This document shows, piece after piece, positions 16,895 to 24,230 of a stretch of DNA of 64,000 nucleotides (position 1 is the stretch's first letter; every line of letters starts with the position of its first letter). The position numbers and the translations under genes were made by a program. This stretch comes from an uncultured Sediminibacterium sp. (GTDB lineage Bacteria > Bacteroidota > Bacteroidia > Chitinophagales > Chitinophagaceae), in assembly GCF_946481145.1 (NCBI RefSeq), contig NZ_CAMLMJ010000002.1:186001-250000 (forward strand), given 5' to 3'. Under the pieces are notes generated by a model, which was not told the DNA's origin, searched no databases, and worked only from the letters and a program-made list of their open reading frames with translations.

Positions 16895-16960
16895 CTCATT
16901 TATTAGATAACAAAATAAGTTTCAGCATTATGCTAAAAAACTAAATGTCATTTCAAAAAA

Positions 16961-17662
16961 TTATAAATACCTTTTCCATACTTTAATTACATCGGCAATT
17001 GTATCCGGAAGTTTTCCGGGAATAAACTCAACTTCAGTTGAAGAAACGAGTTGGTTTTTAAGAGTAGATATGTATACAATTGTCAAAGTACCCCCAAACT
17101 TTTTGCTAAGTTGTGGGTCAATATCAAAAACTGTTTGTGGAATATCATTTCTTAATAAGTAATTAATATATAAATTTTTATTTGCTAATTGGTACGATCG
17201 GAAATGTTTGTAATTAACCTGATGAATGATAGTGTCGGGTAATTGCCATACACTATCATACATCAGGTTTCTTTTTCCAAAAAAACCCCAACCACCTTCC
17301 ATTTGTAAAGTATCAGAAAATTCGAATCGATTTAAAGCAATCGCAGTATCCGATAATGATTTAAATTCAATCATTACCTTGTTTCTTAGGTCATTAAAAC
17401 GGTACCTATCTATAAACGAACTTTGAGTTACTGTATTTGCCGAATCCTTAACTTGAAACCTCACAATTTCTTCAATTGCGAAGCTATCAATAAACCAAAT
17501 TCTCTGACTAATGCTTAATGGCTCATTTTTCGTTTCGTTTGGTGCGGAGAAAATTTTTATTTTAAAATCTATGATTTGCCCTTCCGATTTTAATTTATCA
17601 GAAACAGAATTGCAGCTAAATAAGAATAAGCAAATTTTCGAATATAAATAGAAAAACTTCAT
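16961..17662 (-). CDS. Putative lipoprotein of unknown function
   Basis: 233 residues from the ATG at 17662 (MKFFYLYSKICLFLFSC), giving a lipobox-like FLFSC at about residue 17. An upstream GTG/ATG at 17686 would lengthen the signal region and is less likely. The rest is a mix of strands with asparagine- and serine-rich loops and a final IADVIKVWKRYL helix. Composition is more AT-rich than neighbouring genes. No family recognised. The gene stops 67 bp beyond the hairpin-rich segment; the next gene upstream on this strand is another secreted unknown, 58 bp away. Confidence 0.65.
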   Translation of the reverse strand: MKFFYLYSKICLFLFSCNSVSDKLKSEGQIIDFKIKIFSAPNETKNEPLSISQRIWFIDSFAIEEIVRFQVKDSANTVTQSSFIDRYRFNDLRNKVMIEFKSLSDTAIALNRFEFSDTLQMEGGWGFFGKRNLMYDSVWQLPDTIIHQVNYKHFRSYQLANKNLYINYLLRNDIPQTVFDIDPQLSKKFGGTLTIVYISTLKNQLVSSTEVEFIPGKLPDTIADVIKVWKRYL

Positions 17663-17720
17663 TCTCGTTTTATTATATAGAAACAAGCTTTTTCCTAAAT
17701 TATTAACCCAGCTTTCATTT

Positions 17721-18341
17721 TTAGTAACTATCTGAAATTTTCTTCATGATTAAATCAACTGGAAAAGTTCTGGCAGACGGATATACCTGTTTATTAAACG
17801 CAGCTTCAAAAAAAGGAAATAAGCTTCCCTTATTTAGATTGGCAACATCATTATTATCAGATACTAACTGAAACACAAAAAAATTGTACTCATCCAAATT
17901 CAGCATTCTGGCTTCTTCGGGTGCAATCAGCAGGGCTTTTTCTGATGCATATCCACAAGAAAATGATTGTTCGGGATTGTTTCCTTCATTACCCATCGAA
18001 TTATATACCAATTTCCCCTTTTTAATTATGTTGTAATAACAAAGCACATCTGATTTGCTTTTTTTACCATTTTTAACCGACTGCCCTCTGTTGGGTTGAA
18101 TAGTAACGGTAAATGTATCCTGTTCGTTGTTTGTCCATTGCCATTTACCATAATACAGTTTTGGATCCTTTTTCTTTACGCTTAAATCTGTAATACCAGT
18201 CAGGTTGGTTATCGGAAATTGCTGCAGGGTAACCTGGCTTTTAATAATTGTATCTTTTATAACCGATGTACTTGCAGATGCATCCATAAAATGACCCATC
18301 AACAAAACCAATAGTACCTGTAAAAAAATGATCTTTTGCAT
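17721..18341 (-). CDS. Secreted protein of unknown function
   Basis: 206 residues with a signal peptide (about 1-24, ending DASAS). A central KLYYGKWQWTNNEQDTFTVTI segment, followed by DVLCYYNIIKKGKLVYNSM, resembles a small lipocalin-like barrel seen in Bacteroidota secreted unknowns (for instance DUF6705-type), but this is a weak resemblance. No catalytic residues can be named. Likely co-transcribed with the lipoprotein gene downstream (58 bp). Confidence 0.65.
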   Translation of the reverse strand: MQKIIFLQVLLVLLMGHFMDASASTSVIKDTIIKSQVTLQQFPITNLTGITDLSVKKKDPKLYYGKWQWTNNEQDTFTVTIQPNRGQSVKNGKKSKSDVLCYYNIIKKGKLVYNSMGNEGNNPEQSFSCGYASEKALLIAPEEARMLNLDEYNFFVFQLVSDNNDVANLNKGSLFPFFEAAFNKQVYPSARTFPVDLIMKKISDSY

Positions 18342-18445
18342 CAGTTAATATTGTTCATTTAAAAATACGACTATTTTCCTGCCGCTTATAGAAATTGAAT
18401 GCATAATAAATTCCAGCTTAATAGTTTCGCATAAATACATTTAGA

Positions 18446-19249
18446 ATGAAACATTTGTTGTGCACACTTTTAATCATTTCATCCCTTTCGCTTAAGGCTC
18501 AAAATAATATCACTGCACTCATTCATGCTGAACGTTCTTTTGCTTCTTTTACTGTTGCTAATGGTATTAAAAAAGGATTTCTGCAGTTTTTAGACAGCAA
18601 TGGTGTGGTATTTCCAGCGGGTGATGCGGTAAACGGACTTACCCTATACAGTAAAAATCCGGGAGGAGCCGCTCAACTTAATTGGGGACCAGAATATGCC
18701 GTGATCAGTGCTTCGGGCGATTTTGGTTTTACAACAGGGCCCTATCACTTACGCAGATCTGCAAATGATACCATCAGCGGCCGTGGACAATACAATAGTA
18801 TCTGGCATATTAACAAAGATGGACAATGGAAAGTACTCGCTGATATGGGCAACAGGTATAACGATGACCGTACTATTCCAAATACTGCTGCAGAACTGGA
18901 TCTGAAAAAAGCGGTTGCCAAAACATTTTCATTAGAAGATATTACCACCCTGGACCAACAACTTAATACCTCTCTAAAAGAAAAAGGCAGTGCTGCTTTT
19001 CAACCCTTTCTTGGCGCACAAAGCTGGTTCAGTGTAAACAAGCATGCTCCTTCTATGGGCGCTAGAAATATTGGCGATTTACTAAAAACCATTACAGTAC
19101 CAGACAATTTTCAATACGTCAATAGCGGTATTGCCTCATCTAAAGATCTTGCCTACACCTATGGTAAAACCACCACTGGCCCCTACATGCGCGTATGGAC
19201 AAAACAATCATCGGGATGGATATTGTTGTTGCAGGTGATAGGCGGGTAG
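18446..19249 (+). CDS. Secreted SnoaL/DUF4440-like protein, two NTF2-like domains
   Basis: 267 residues. Signal peptide 1-18 (SLKAQ). Residues ~25-145 look like an NTF2/SnoaL fold: ALIHAERSFASFTVANGIKKGFLQFL, a VFPAGDAVNG turn and a WHINKDGQWKVLADMG final strand. Residues ~155-267 repeat the fold more loosely, again ending in RVWTKQSSGWILLLQVIGG. DUF4440-type proteins bind small molecules or act as isomerase-like scaffolds; no catalytic site is assignable. The stop TAG overlaps by one base the 69-bp inverted repeat that follows. Confidence 0.75.
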   Translation: MKHLLCTLLIISSLSLKAQNNITALIHAERSFASFTVANGIKKGFLQFLDSNGVVFPAGDAVNGLTLYSKNPGGAAQLNWGPEYAVISASGDFGFTTGPYHLRRSANDTISGRGQYNSIWHINKDGQWKVLADMGNRYNDDRTIPNTAAELDLKKAVAKTFSLEDITTLDQQLNTSLKEKGSAAFQPFLGAQSWFSVNKHAPSMGARNIGDLLKTITVPDNFQYVNSGIASSKDLAYTYGKTTTGPYMRVWTKQSSGWILLLQVIGG

Positions 19250-19317
19250 TGAATTGTCAATTGTGAATGGTGAATGAAATCGTTTTAATATTGACCATTC
19301 ACAATTGACAATTCACC
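19249..19317. repeat. 69-bp heptameric inverted repeat, copy 2 (GTGAATG family)
   Basis: Base-for-base identical to 16326-16394. It starts on the last base of the stop codon of the SnoaL-like gene and is followed by an extra CATTCAC unit (19318 on), extending the right arm. Confidence 0.9.
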
Positions 19318-19328
19318 ATTCACAAAAA

Positions 19329-19350
19329 AGCCCGGCAAGAATACCGGGCT
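19329..19350 (-). terminator. Rho-independent terminator (bidirectional)
   Basis: AGCCCGG/CCGGGCT, 7 bp, loop of 8. On the minus strand it is followed by six T, suiting the beta-barrel gene that stops at 19485; on the plus strand CTCTTCCCT follows. Confidence 0.75.
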
Positions 19351-19391
19351 CTTCCCTGGCGGGAAACCTATGGAAAACAGAGAGACTCTTT

Positions 19392-19477
19392 GAATAATGA
19401 ATTTTCAATATTCAATTTTCAATGTCGAAGTTGTGACTGTAGTTTATTGGAAATTCAACATTCATTATTCATTATTC
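19392..19477. repeat. Heptameric inverted repeat (GAATTTT/CATTATT family)
   Basis: Left arm steps AATTTTC AATATTC AATTTTC AATG; right arm CAACATT CATTATT CATTATT C. The 31-base arms (19392-19422 and 19447-19477) pair at 25 of 31 positions. It sits directly before the 3' end of the beta-barrel gene. Confidence 0.7.
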
Positions 19478-19484
19478 TTCAGTT

Positions 19485-20318
19485 TCACAACCGTATTCCT
19501 GCTGAGAGCGTTACATAAAACATATTCTTTCCTCTCTCCGATAAATCGGGTCTGCCGGAAACGGTTACCAGGTTTGTTGGCATAACATAGGATGGTGTGA
19601 CAGACATGTTGAATTTGCCTTTCACAAAAACAACGGGTACGGACATTTCATAGGATAATATATTGAACTGGGTTGTTCGTTCTGTAGTTTGTTGTGTTAC
19701 AGGAATACCCAGCACATTTTTTCTTTCGAGATAAGTATTGCTGAATTGTTGTGTGCCCAGATTGGCGGTAATAGATGGTGCTATTGCTATAGCCGCACCA
19801 TTCAAGCCTTTTGTAAAAATGAAAAAATGATCTACACCTAAACTTGTATTCACATCTGTTTTATCACTAAACAACAGGCTAAGTCCGCCATTAAGGTTTA
19901 ATACCTTATTCAGGAAACTGAGGTTTGCACCTGTTTGTGAGCGTATAGCTGATTGAACAAGTGTGCTCTGGTCTTTATACAGAAACCGGGAGAAGAAAAT
20001 ATTGCCCGCAAAATGATCGGTTTGCGGAAAGCGATACCCGGCTTCTACGGTAGCCCCTGTATAAGCCGCTGACTGCATACTATTTTGAACGAATATGAAA
20101 TTACCCTGGGCATACAATCCATTTTTGAACTGGAAACCCAACATTGGAAATAGTCCACTGCTTCTTAAACTATCTGTGCGACCAAAAAAATGGAGTGCAG
20201 ACTGATAGTTAACGGATGCATTGAATTCATTCTTGGTTTCGCCGGCATCCTGTGCCAGGGAAACAAAAGGCAATACGATGGCTAACCAAAGCATTTGCCT
20301 GCTTTTGGACAGTTTCAT
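19485..20318 (-). CDS. Predicted outer-membrane beta-barrel protein
   Basis: 277 residues; signal peptide 1-22 (FVSLAQ). The mature part consists of amphipathic strands every 10-14 residues (for example GLYAQGNFIFVQN, TVEAGYRFPQ, HFAGNIFFSRFLYK, ANLSFLNKVLNLNGGLSLLF, FNMSVTPSYVMP) and ends in FYVTLSAGIRL, a typical barrel-closing strand. Length suggests about 12 strands. The transported substrate, if any, is unknown. It is followed on its strand by two repeats and a terminator. The next gene upstream (20380) encodes a low-complexity secreted protein and may be co-transcribed. Confidence 0.75.
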   Translation of the reverse strand: MKLSKSRQMLWLAIVLPFVSLAQDAGETKNEFNASVNYQSALHFFGRTDSLRSSGLFPMLGFQFKNGLYAQGNFIFVQNSMQSAAYTGATVEAGYRFPQTDHFAGNIFFSRFLYKDQSTLVQSAIRSQTGANLSFLNKVLNLNGGLSLLFSDKTDVNTSLGVDHFFIFTKGLNGAAIAIAPSITANLGTQQFSNTYLERKNVLGIPVTQQTTERTTQFNILSYEMSVPVVFVKGKFNMSVTPSYVMPTNLVTVSGRPDLSERGKNMFYVTLSAGIRL

Positions 20319-20379
20319 AAGTTTCGTTTTAGTATGGTTAAGTCAGCGGCTTATCAAAAAATCAAGGGGAGGGGTCTGA

Positions 20380-20991
20380 TTACTTACCAGATTTTGCTTT
20401 TGCTTTCGCTTTTACTTCTGCACTTGCAGAGGCAGACGGCGTTGCGTCTTTTACTTTCGCTTTCGCTTGTTGTGCTTTTTCTAGTCCGGCTTCTTTAGCA
20501 GTTTCAGCTTTCTCTTTTGCATCTGCTAATTTCTCTTTTGCCATATCTTTCTGCTCAACTACAATTTCTGCAGTTTCGCGCATTGGCAACTGTGCATTAG
20601 CATTGGCATGAACTTCTGCTTCTGAGCGTGTAGCAGCACGCACAAGTCCTCTTTCTTCACCACCTGCATTACTGTTAAGTTCTGCACTGGATGATGTTTT
20701 CAGTGATGCATTTGCATTTACATTGGTATTCGCTTTTACTCGCTGCACCGAGTTAGCTGCCATTACAGTTGCTGCTCTGGTAGCGTTTACGGTTGCTCTG
20801 GTGGTTTTACCAATAGTAGCCGTGGTTCTTGCTGCTGCATTGGTAGCGGCAGTTGCTGCCCTGGTAGCATTTACAGTAGCTCTGGCTGTTGCCGTAGTTG
20901 TACCTCGTACGCCTAATCCTAACTGTGCATCTGCTGCCTGAAAAAAGAACAGACCGGCTAATGCTGCGGTGGTTTTCATCATTGTTTTCAT
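20380..20991 (-). CDS. Secreted Ala/Lys-rich low-complexity protein with internal repeats
   Basis: 203 residues after a signal peptide (1-22, FFQAADAQ). The first half contains two copies of a TRATVNATRAAT motif with ATTA-type runs between them, then a QRVKANTNVNANASL stretch. The C-terminal ~80 residues (KDMAKEKLADAKEKAETAKEAGLEKAQQAKAKVKD) form a likely charged coiled helix, and the end is Ala-Lys-rich (KAKAKAKSGK). It may coat or cross-link envelope material, or bind polyanions; that is guesswork from composition. No known domain. Neighbouring gene is an outer-membrane barrel 61 bp downstream. Confidence 0.7.
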   Translation of the reverse strand: MKTMMKTTAALAGLFFFQAADAQLGLGVRGTTTATARATVNATRAATAATNAAARTTATIGKTTRATVNATRAATVMAANSVQRVKANTNVNANASLKTSSSAELNSNAGGEERGLVRAATRSEAEVHANANAQLPMRETAEIVVEQKDMAKEKLADAKEKAETAKEAGLEKAQQAKAKVKDATPSASASAEVKAKAKAKSGK

Positions 20992-21218
20992 GATAGATGG
21001 ATTTTGGTGATCAATTGGTGTTCTGTTTACCTCTTTTCAAGTTCCGTGCCAAAAATCTTAAAAGCCATAAAAGCCTTTACTACGAACAGTTGTAGCGAAA
21101 ACAAAAATTTAATATGTACGTATCAGTCTCGTTCCCGGTTCTTGTATCCAGGTTGTTTTAAAAGTTTTTACATTTTTTAAACAAAACTGGAATCAGTAAT
21201 TTGTTTTAAATTCTGGGC

Positions 21219-21722
21219 ATGAAAAAAATATTGTTCGTACTCATTCTCTTTTTTTCCATACAAGCCAATGCACAATACCAGCAGGATGTAAGTTCTGCAG
21301 ATGCTATCATTAAAGCTTTATATGAAGTAATTTCCGGACCAAGTACCCAGGCCCGCGATTGGAATCGGTTTCGCTTTCTATTTGGCAATGATGCGCACCT
21401 GATGACGGCTGTTCCCCATAAAGACAGTGGCACGGTAATACGCACTATAACTCCTGAACAATATATACAGAGGAATGGCACCCGCTTGCAGGAAATTGGT
21501 TTTGTTGAAAAAGAATTACACCGGATTACAGAAACCCATGGAGCTGTTACACAAATGTTTTCTACTTATCAATCTGATCTAACCGTAAATGGAAGCCCGC
21601 AGCAGGTACGTGGCATCAACAGCATACAATTGTTTAATGATGGAAAAAGATTTTATATCGTTTCTATTTTCTGGGATGGGGATTCAAAAAAACCAATCGA
21701 CAAAAAATACCTTGGCAATTAA
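21219..21722 (+). CDS. Secreted NTF2-like protein
   Basis: 167 residues; signal peptide 1-18 (QANAQ). The rest is a single NTF2/SnoaL-like domain: SSADAIIKALYEVISGP, a DWNRFRFLFGNDAHLMTAVPH segment, and final strands FSTYQSDLTV, RGINSIQLFNDGKRFYIVSIFWDGD. Proteins like this are common in Bacteroidota and of unknown role. No active-site residues assigned. It lies 43 bp upstream of pxpB on the same strand, so it could be co-transcribed with the 5-oxoprolinase operon. Confidence 0.75.
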   Translation: MKKILFVLILFFSIQANAQYQQDVSSADAIIKALYEVISGPSTQARDWNRFRFLFGNDAHLMTAVPHKDSGTVIRTITPEQYIQRNGTRLQEIGFVEKELHRITETHGAVTQMFSTYQSDLTVNGSPQQVRGINSIQLFNDGKRFYIVSIFWDGDSKKPIDKKYLGN

Positions 21723-21765
21723 ATCCTCGGCAATGGTGGGTTAGGGGAATGTATTAAATTGTGGC

Positions 21766-22473
21766 ATGGTTTCTTTTCCTGCTTATGAAATATATGCCTG
21801 TGGCGACCATGCTTATACATTAGATTTGGGCCAACAAATTAATGTTGGTACAAATCGTTTTATAATCCGCCTTTTTAAAGCACTCCAACATAATAAACCC
21901 TCATTTATCCTCGATATAATTCCGGCTTACAGTAGTATTACTATTGTATACGATCCATTAGCATTACCCCATGAGAATCCGGAAGAAATTATTCATCTAT
22001 GCTTTACAGAAGCAATCCATCTATCTGCACTGGATCAATCAATCGAACATCCATCTGTTATTCGTATTCCTGTTTGTTACCACCCTTCTGTTGCTCCAGA
22101 TCTGGAAGCATTGTGCAGCAAGCTGGAGATGAACGCAGATAGTCTTGTATCCATTCATACGTCAAAACCTTATCGTGTTTTTATGAATGGCTTTCTTCCA
22201 GGCTTTGCTTATATGGGTTCGGTCGATCATCGTATCGCTGCTCCACGCCACCAAAGTCCACGCAAAGTTGTACCAGCAGGCAGTGTTGGAATTGCTGGAA
22301 ATCAAACCGGTATTTATCCCCTCGATTCTCCTGGCGGTTGGCAACTCATCGGAAAAACTACCGTTACCTTATTTGATCCTCTTTCTGATAAGCCTTGTTT
22401 ATTACAGCCTGGAGATGAAGTGCAGTTCTACCCTATATCATTAGATGAATTTCAACATTGCAAGCCTTTATGA
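21766..22473 (+). CDS. pxpB: 5-oxoprolinase subunit PxpB (KipI family)
   Basis: 235 residues. With PxpA and PxpC it forms the ATP-dependent 5-oxoprolinase that opens 5-oxo-L-proline, a damage product of glutamine, to glutamate. Family motifs are present: VIRIPVCYHP, the SKPYRVFMNGFLPGFAYMG segment, APRHQSPRKVVPAGSVGIAGNQTGIYP and SPGGWQLIGKT. The C-terminal TLFDP and QPGDEVQFYPIS match the allophanate-hydrolase subunit 1 fold. Its stop overlaps the start of pxpC (ATGA), and gene order B-C-A-transporter resembles the kipI/kipA/ycsF/ycsG group of Bacillus. Confidence 0.93.
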   Translation: MVSFPAYEIYACGDHAYTLDLGQQINVGTNRFIIRLFKALQHNKPSFILDIIPAYSSITIVYDPLALPHENPEEIIHLCFTEAIHLSALDQSIEHPSVIRIPVCYHPSVAPDLEALCSKLEMNADSLVSIHTSKPYRVFMNGFLPGFAYMGSVDHRIAAPRHQSPRKVVPAGSVGIAGNQTGIYPLDSPGGWQLIGKTTVTLFDPLSDKPCLLQPGDEVQFYPISLDEFQHCKPL

Positions 22474-23429
22474 GTATCCGTATTATAAAAAAGGGATTAC
22501 TGGATACCATACAAGACTATGGAAGATATGGCTATCAGCACCTGGGAATTAATCCGAATGGTGTGATGGATTTTATTTCTATGCGATTGGCCAATGCATT
22601 AACTGGAAACAGTGAACAGGAAGCGGTAATTGAAATGCACTGGCCCGCACCTGTTATTCAATTTCAGCATGATACCTGTTTTGCCATCACCGGGGCAAGC
22701 GTTATTGCTCATTTAGATGACACAGTACTGGTAGAGAACAATAAAAAATATTTTGCAAAAGCTTGTAGCCAACTTTCTTTTAAAAAAATATTATCCGGTG
22801 CACGGATTTATATGGCTGTACACGGTGGTTTTGATCTTCAACCTTGGCTAAAAAGCAATAGCACTCATGTACAATTAAACTATGGTGGAGCAATTTTAAA
22901 ATCAGGAGATACATTGTCTTATAAATATTCATCTGCCTATGCTGTTTCAGCAAATGGTTCTCTGCCTTGGCATATCCAATCACCAATTAACCTGTCTGAT
23001 AAGATTATTCATTTTACAACAGGAAAAGAATGGTTGTTAATAGATGAATCCGGAAGAAGTAGGTTTCAGCAAAGCTTGTACCAGATTGATCAAAACAGCA
23101 ATCGTATGGGATACCGTTTACATGGAGCAGCTGTTCATCTTTCAGTATCAACAGAGCTGATTTCAACAGCTGTTACCAAAGGAACCATTCAGTTACTTCC
23201 TAATGGACAGCCACTAATATTAATGGCTGATCACCAAACAACGGGGGGTTATCCCAGAATGGGTCATGTTATCAGTGCCGATATCCCAAAACTCGCACAA
23301 TTTGCACCCGGTGATACTATCCAATTTAAAGAAATTTCAATAACAGAGGCCCATAACAGATTGCGGGCATTGAATTTACATTTGAAACAAATTGAAATAG
23401 CTTGTAAATTGAGGATGCATGATCGCTGA
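22470..23429 (+). CDS. pxpC: 5-oxoprolinase subunit PxpC (KipA family)
   Basis: 319 residues from the ATG at 22470, which overlaps the pxpB stop in ATGA. Motifs: IRIIKKGLLDTIQDYGRYGYQHLGI at the start, NPNGVMDFISMRLANALTGN, the AVHGGFDLQPWLKS region and C-terminal LMADHQTTGGYPRMGHVISAD. It is the biotin-dependent-carboxyltransferase-like partner subunit of PxpB. The last six residues, LRMHDR, and the stop codon are encoded inside the left arm of an inverted repeat (23412-23431), so the C-terminus may have been altered by that element. Confidence 0.93.
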   Translation: MSIRIIKKGLLDTIQDYGRYGYQHLGINPNGVMDFISMRLANALTGNSEQEAVIEMHWPAPVIQFQHDTCFAITGASVIAHLDDTVLVENNKKYFAKACSQLSFKKILSGARIYMAVHGGFDLQPWLKSNSTHVQLNYGGAILKSGDTLSYKYSSAYAVSANGSLPWHIQSPINLSDKIIHFTTGKEWLLIDESGRSRFQQSLYQIDQNSNRMGYRLHGAAVHLSVSTELISTAVTKGTIQLLPNGQPLILMADHQTTGGYPRMGHVISADIPKLAQFAPGDTIQFKEISITEAHNRLRALNLHLKQIEIACKLRMHDR

Positions 23430-23474
23430 TGCATGATATTAATAACAAATCAGACATCAGCGATCATAAATCCT
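23412..23474. repeat. Heptameric inverted repeat inside the pxp operon (GATGCAT/GATCGCT words)
   Basis: GATGCAT GATCGCT GATGCAT GAT on the left. The 20-base arms 23412-23431 and 23455-23474 pair at 18 of 20. The left arm carries the last codons and stop of pxpC; the right arm ends 12 bp before the pxpA start. A hairpin here could tune pxpA expression relative to pxpBC. Confidence 0.75.
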
Positions 23475-23486
23475 ACATCTTCCTCT

Positions 23487-24230
23487 ATGTTTATTGATCT
23501 TAATTGCGATATGGGTGAGGGCATGGGAAACGATGCTTTATTGATGCCGTTTATAAGCAGCACCAATATTGCCTGTGGATTTCATGCAGGCGATGAAGAT
23601 ACCATGCGCCGTACCATTGAGCTGGCCATTAAACATAATGTTGCAATTGGCGCACACCCGGGGTTTCCAGACAAGGAAAATTTTGGAAGAACTGAAATGG
23701 ATTTTCCGGAAGAGGATATTGTTTCCATCGTTTCTGAACAGGTCTATATTCTGTTGGATCTTGTATTTGCGATGGGAGGTAAACTGCATCATGTAAAACC
23801 ACACGGCGCTTTATACAATATGTCTGCCCGAAATTATTCACTTGCTGCTGCCATTGCCAATGCCATTTATGAAATTGATAGTAACCTTGTTCTATATGGC
23901 CTTAGTGGTAGTGTAAGTATTCAGGCTGCAAAAGATATAGGTCTTGTAACAGCCAATGAGGTTTTTGCTGACCGAACCTATCAGGATGATGGATCACTTA
24001 CAAAACGCAGTTTTGCCAATGCACTAATTACCGATCCTATACAAAGTGAACAACAGGTTTTACAAATGATCCAGAAAAAAGAAGTAGTAAGTGCCAACGG
24101 TAAAATTATTCCTATTCTGGCAGACACTATCTGCATTCATGGTGATGGTGAACATGCTGTTAGTTTCGCAAAACAGATTCGCGAATCATTAATACATCAC
24201 CAAATAAGCGTTAGCACTGTTCTTCCTTGA
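23487..24230 (+). CDS. pxpA: 5-oxoprolinase subunit PxpA (LamB/YcsF family)
   Basis: 247 residues from the ATG at 23487 (MFIDLNCDMGEGMGND, the canonical start). Family motifs follow in order: NIACGFHAGDEDTMRRTI, IGAHPGFPDKENFGR, VKPHGALYN, FADRTYQDDGSL and CIHGDGEHAV. These metal- and substrate-binding segments define the YcsF/PxpA catalytic subunit of 5-oxoprolinase. Its TGA stop overlaps the TTG start of the NRAMP-like gene (TTGA), so the transporter is translationally coupled. Confidence 0.95.
   Translation: MFIDLNCDMGEGMGNDALLMPFISSTNIACGFHAGDEDTMRRTIELAIKHNVAIGAHPGFPDKENFGRTEMDFPEEDIVSIVSEQVYILLDLVFAMGGKLHHVKPHGALYNMSARNYSLAAAIANAIYEIDSNLVLYGLSGSVSIQAAKDIGLVTANEVFADRTYQDDGSLTKRSFANALITDPIQSEQQVLQMIQKKEVVSANGKIIPILADTICIHGDGEHAVSFAKQIRESLIHHQISVSTVLP

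Noticed and set aside
16698..16910. 70-codon plus-strand ORF over the hairpin-rich segment
   Set aside because: It starts at a GTG inside the micro-ORF, spans all three stem-loops and has no signal, domain or sensible composition.
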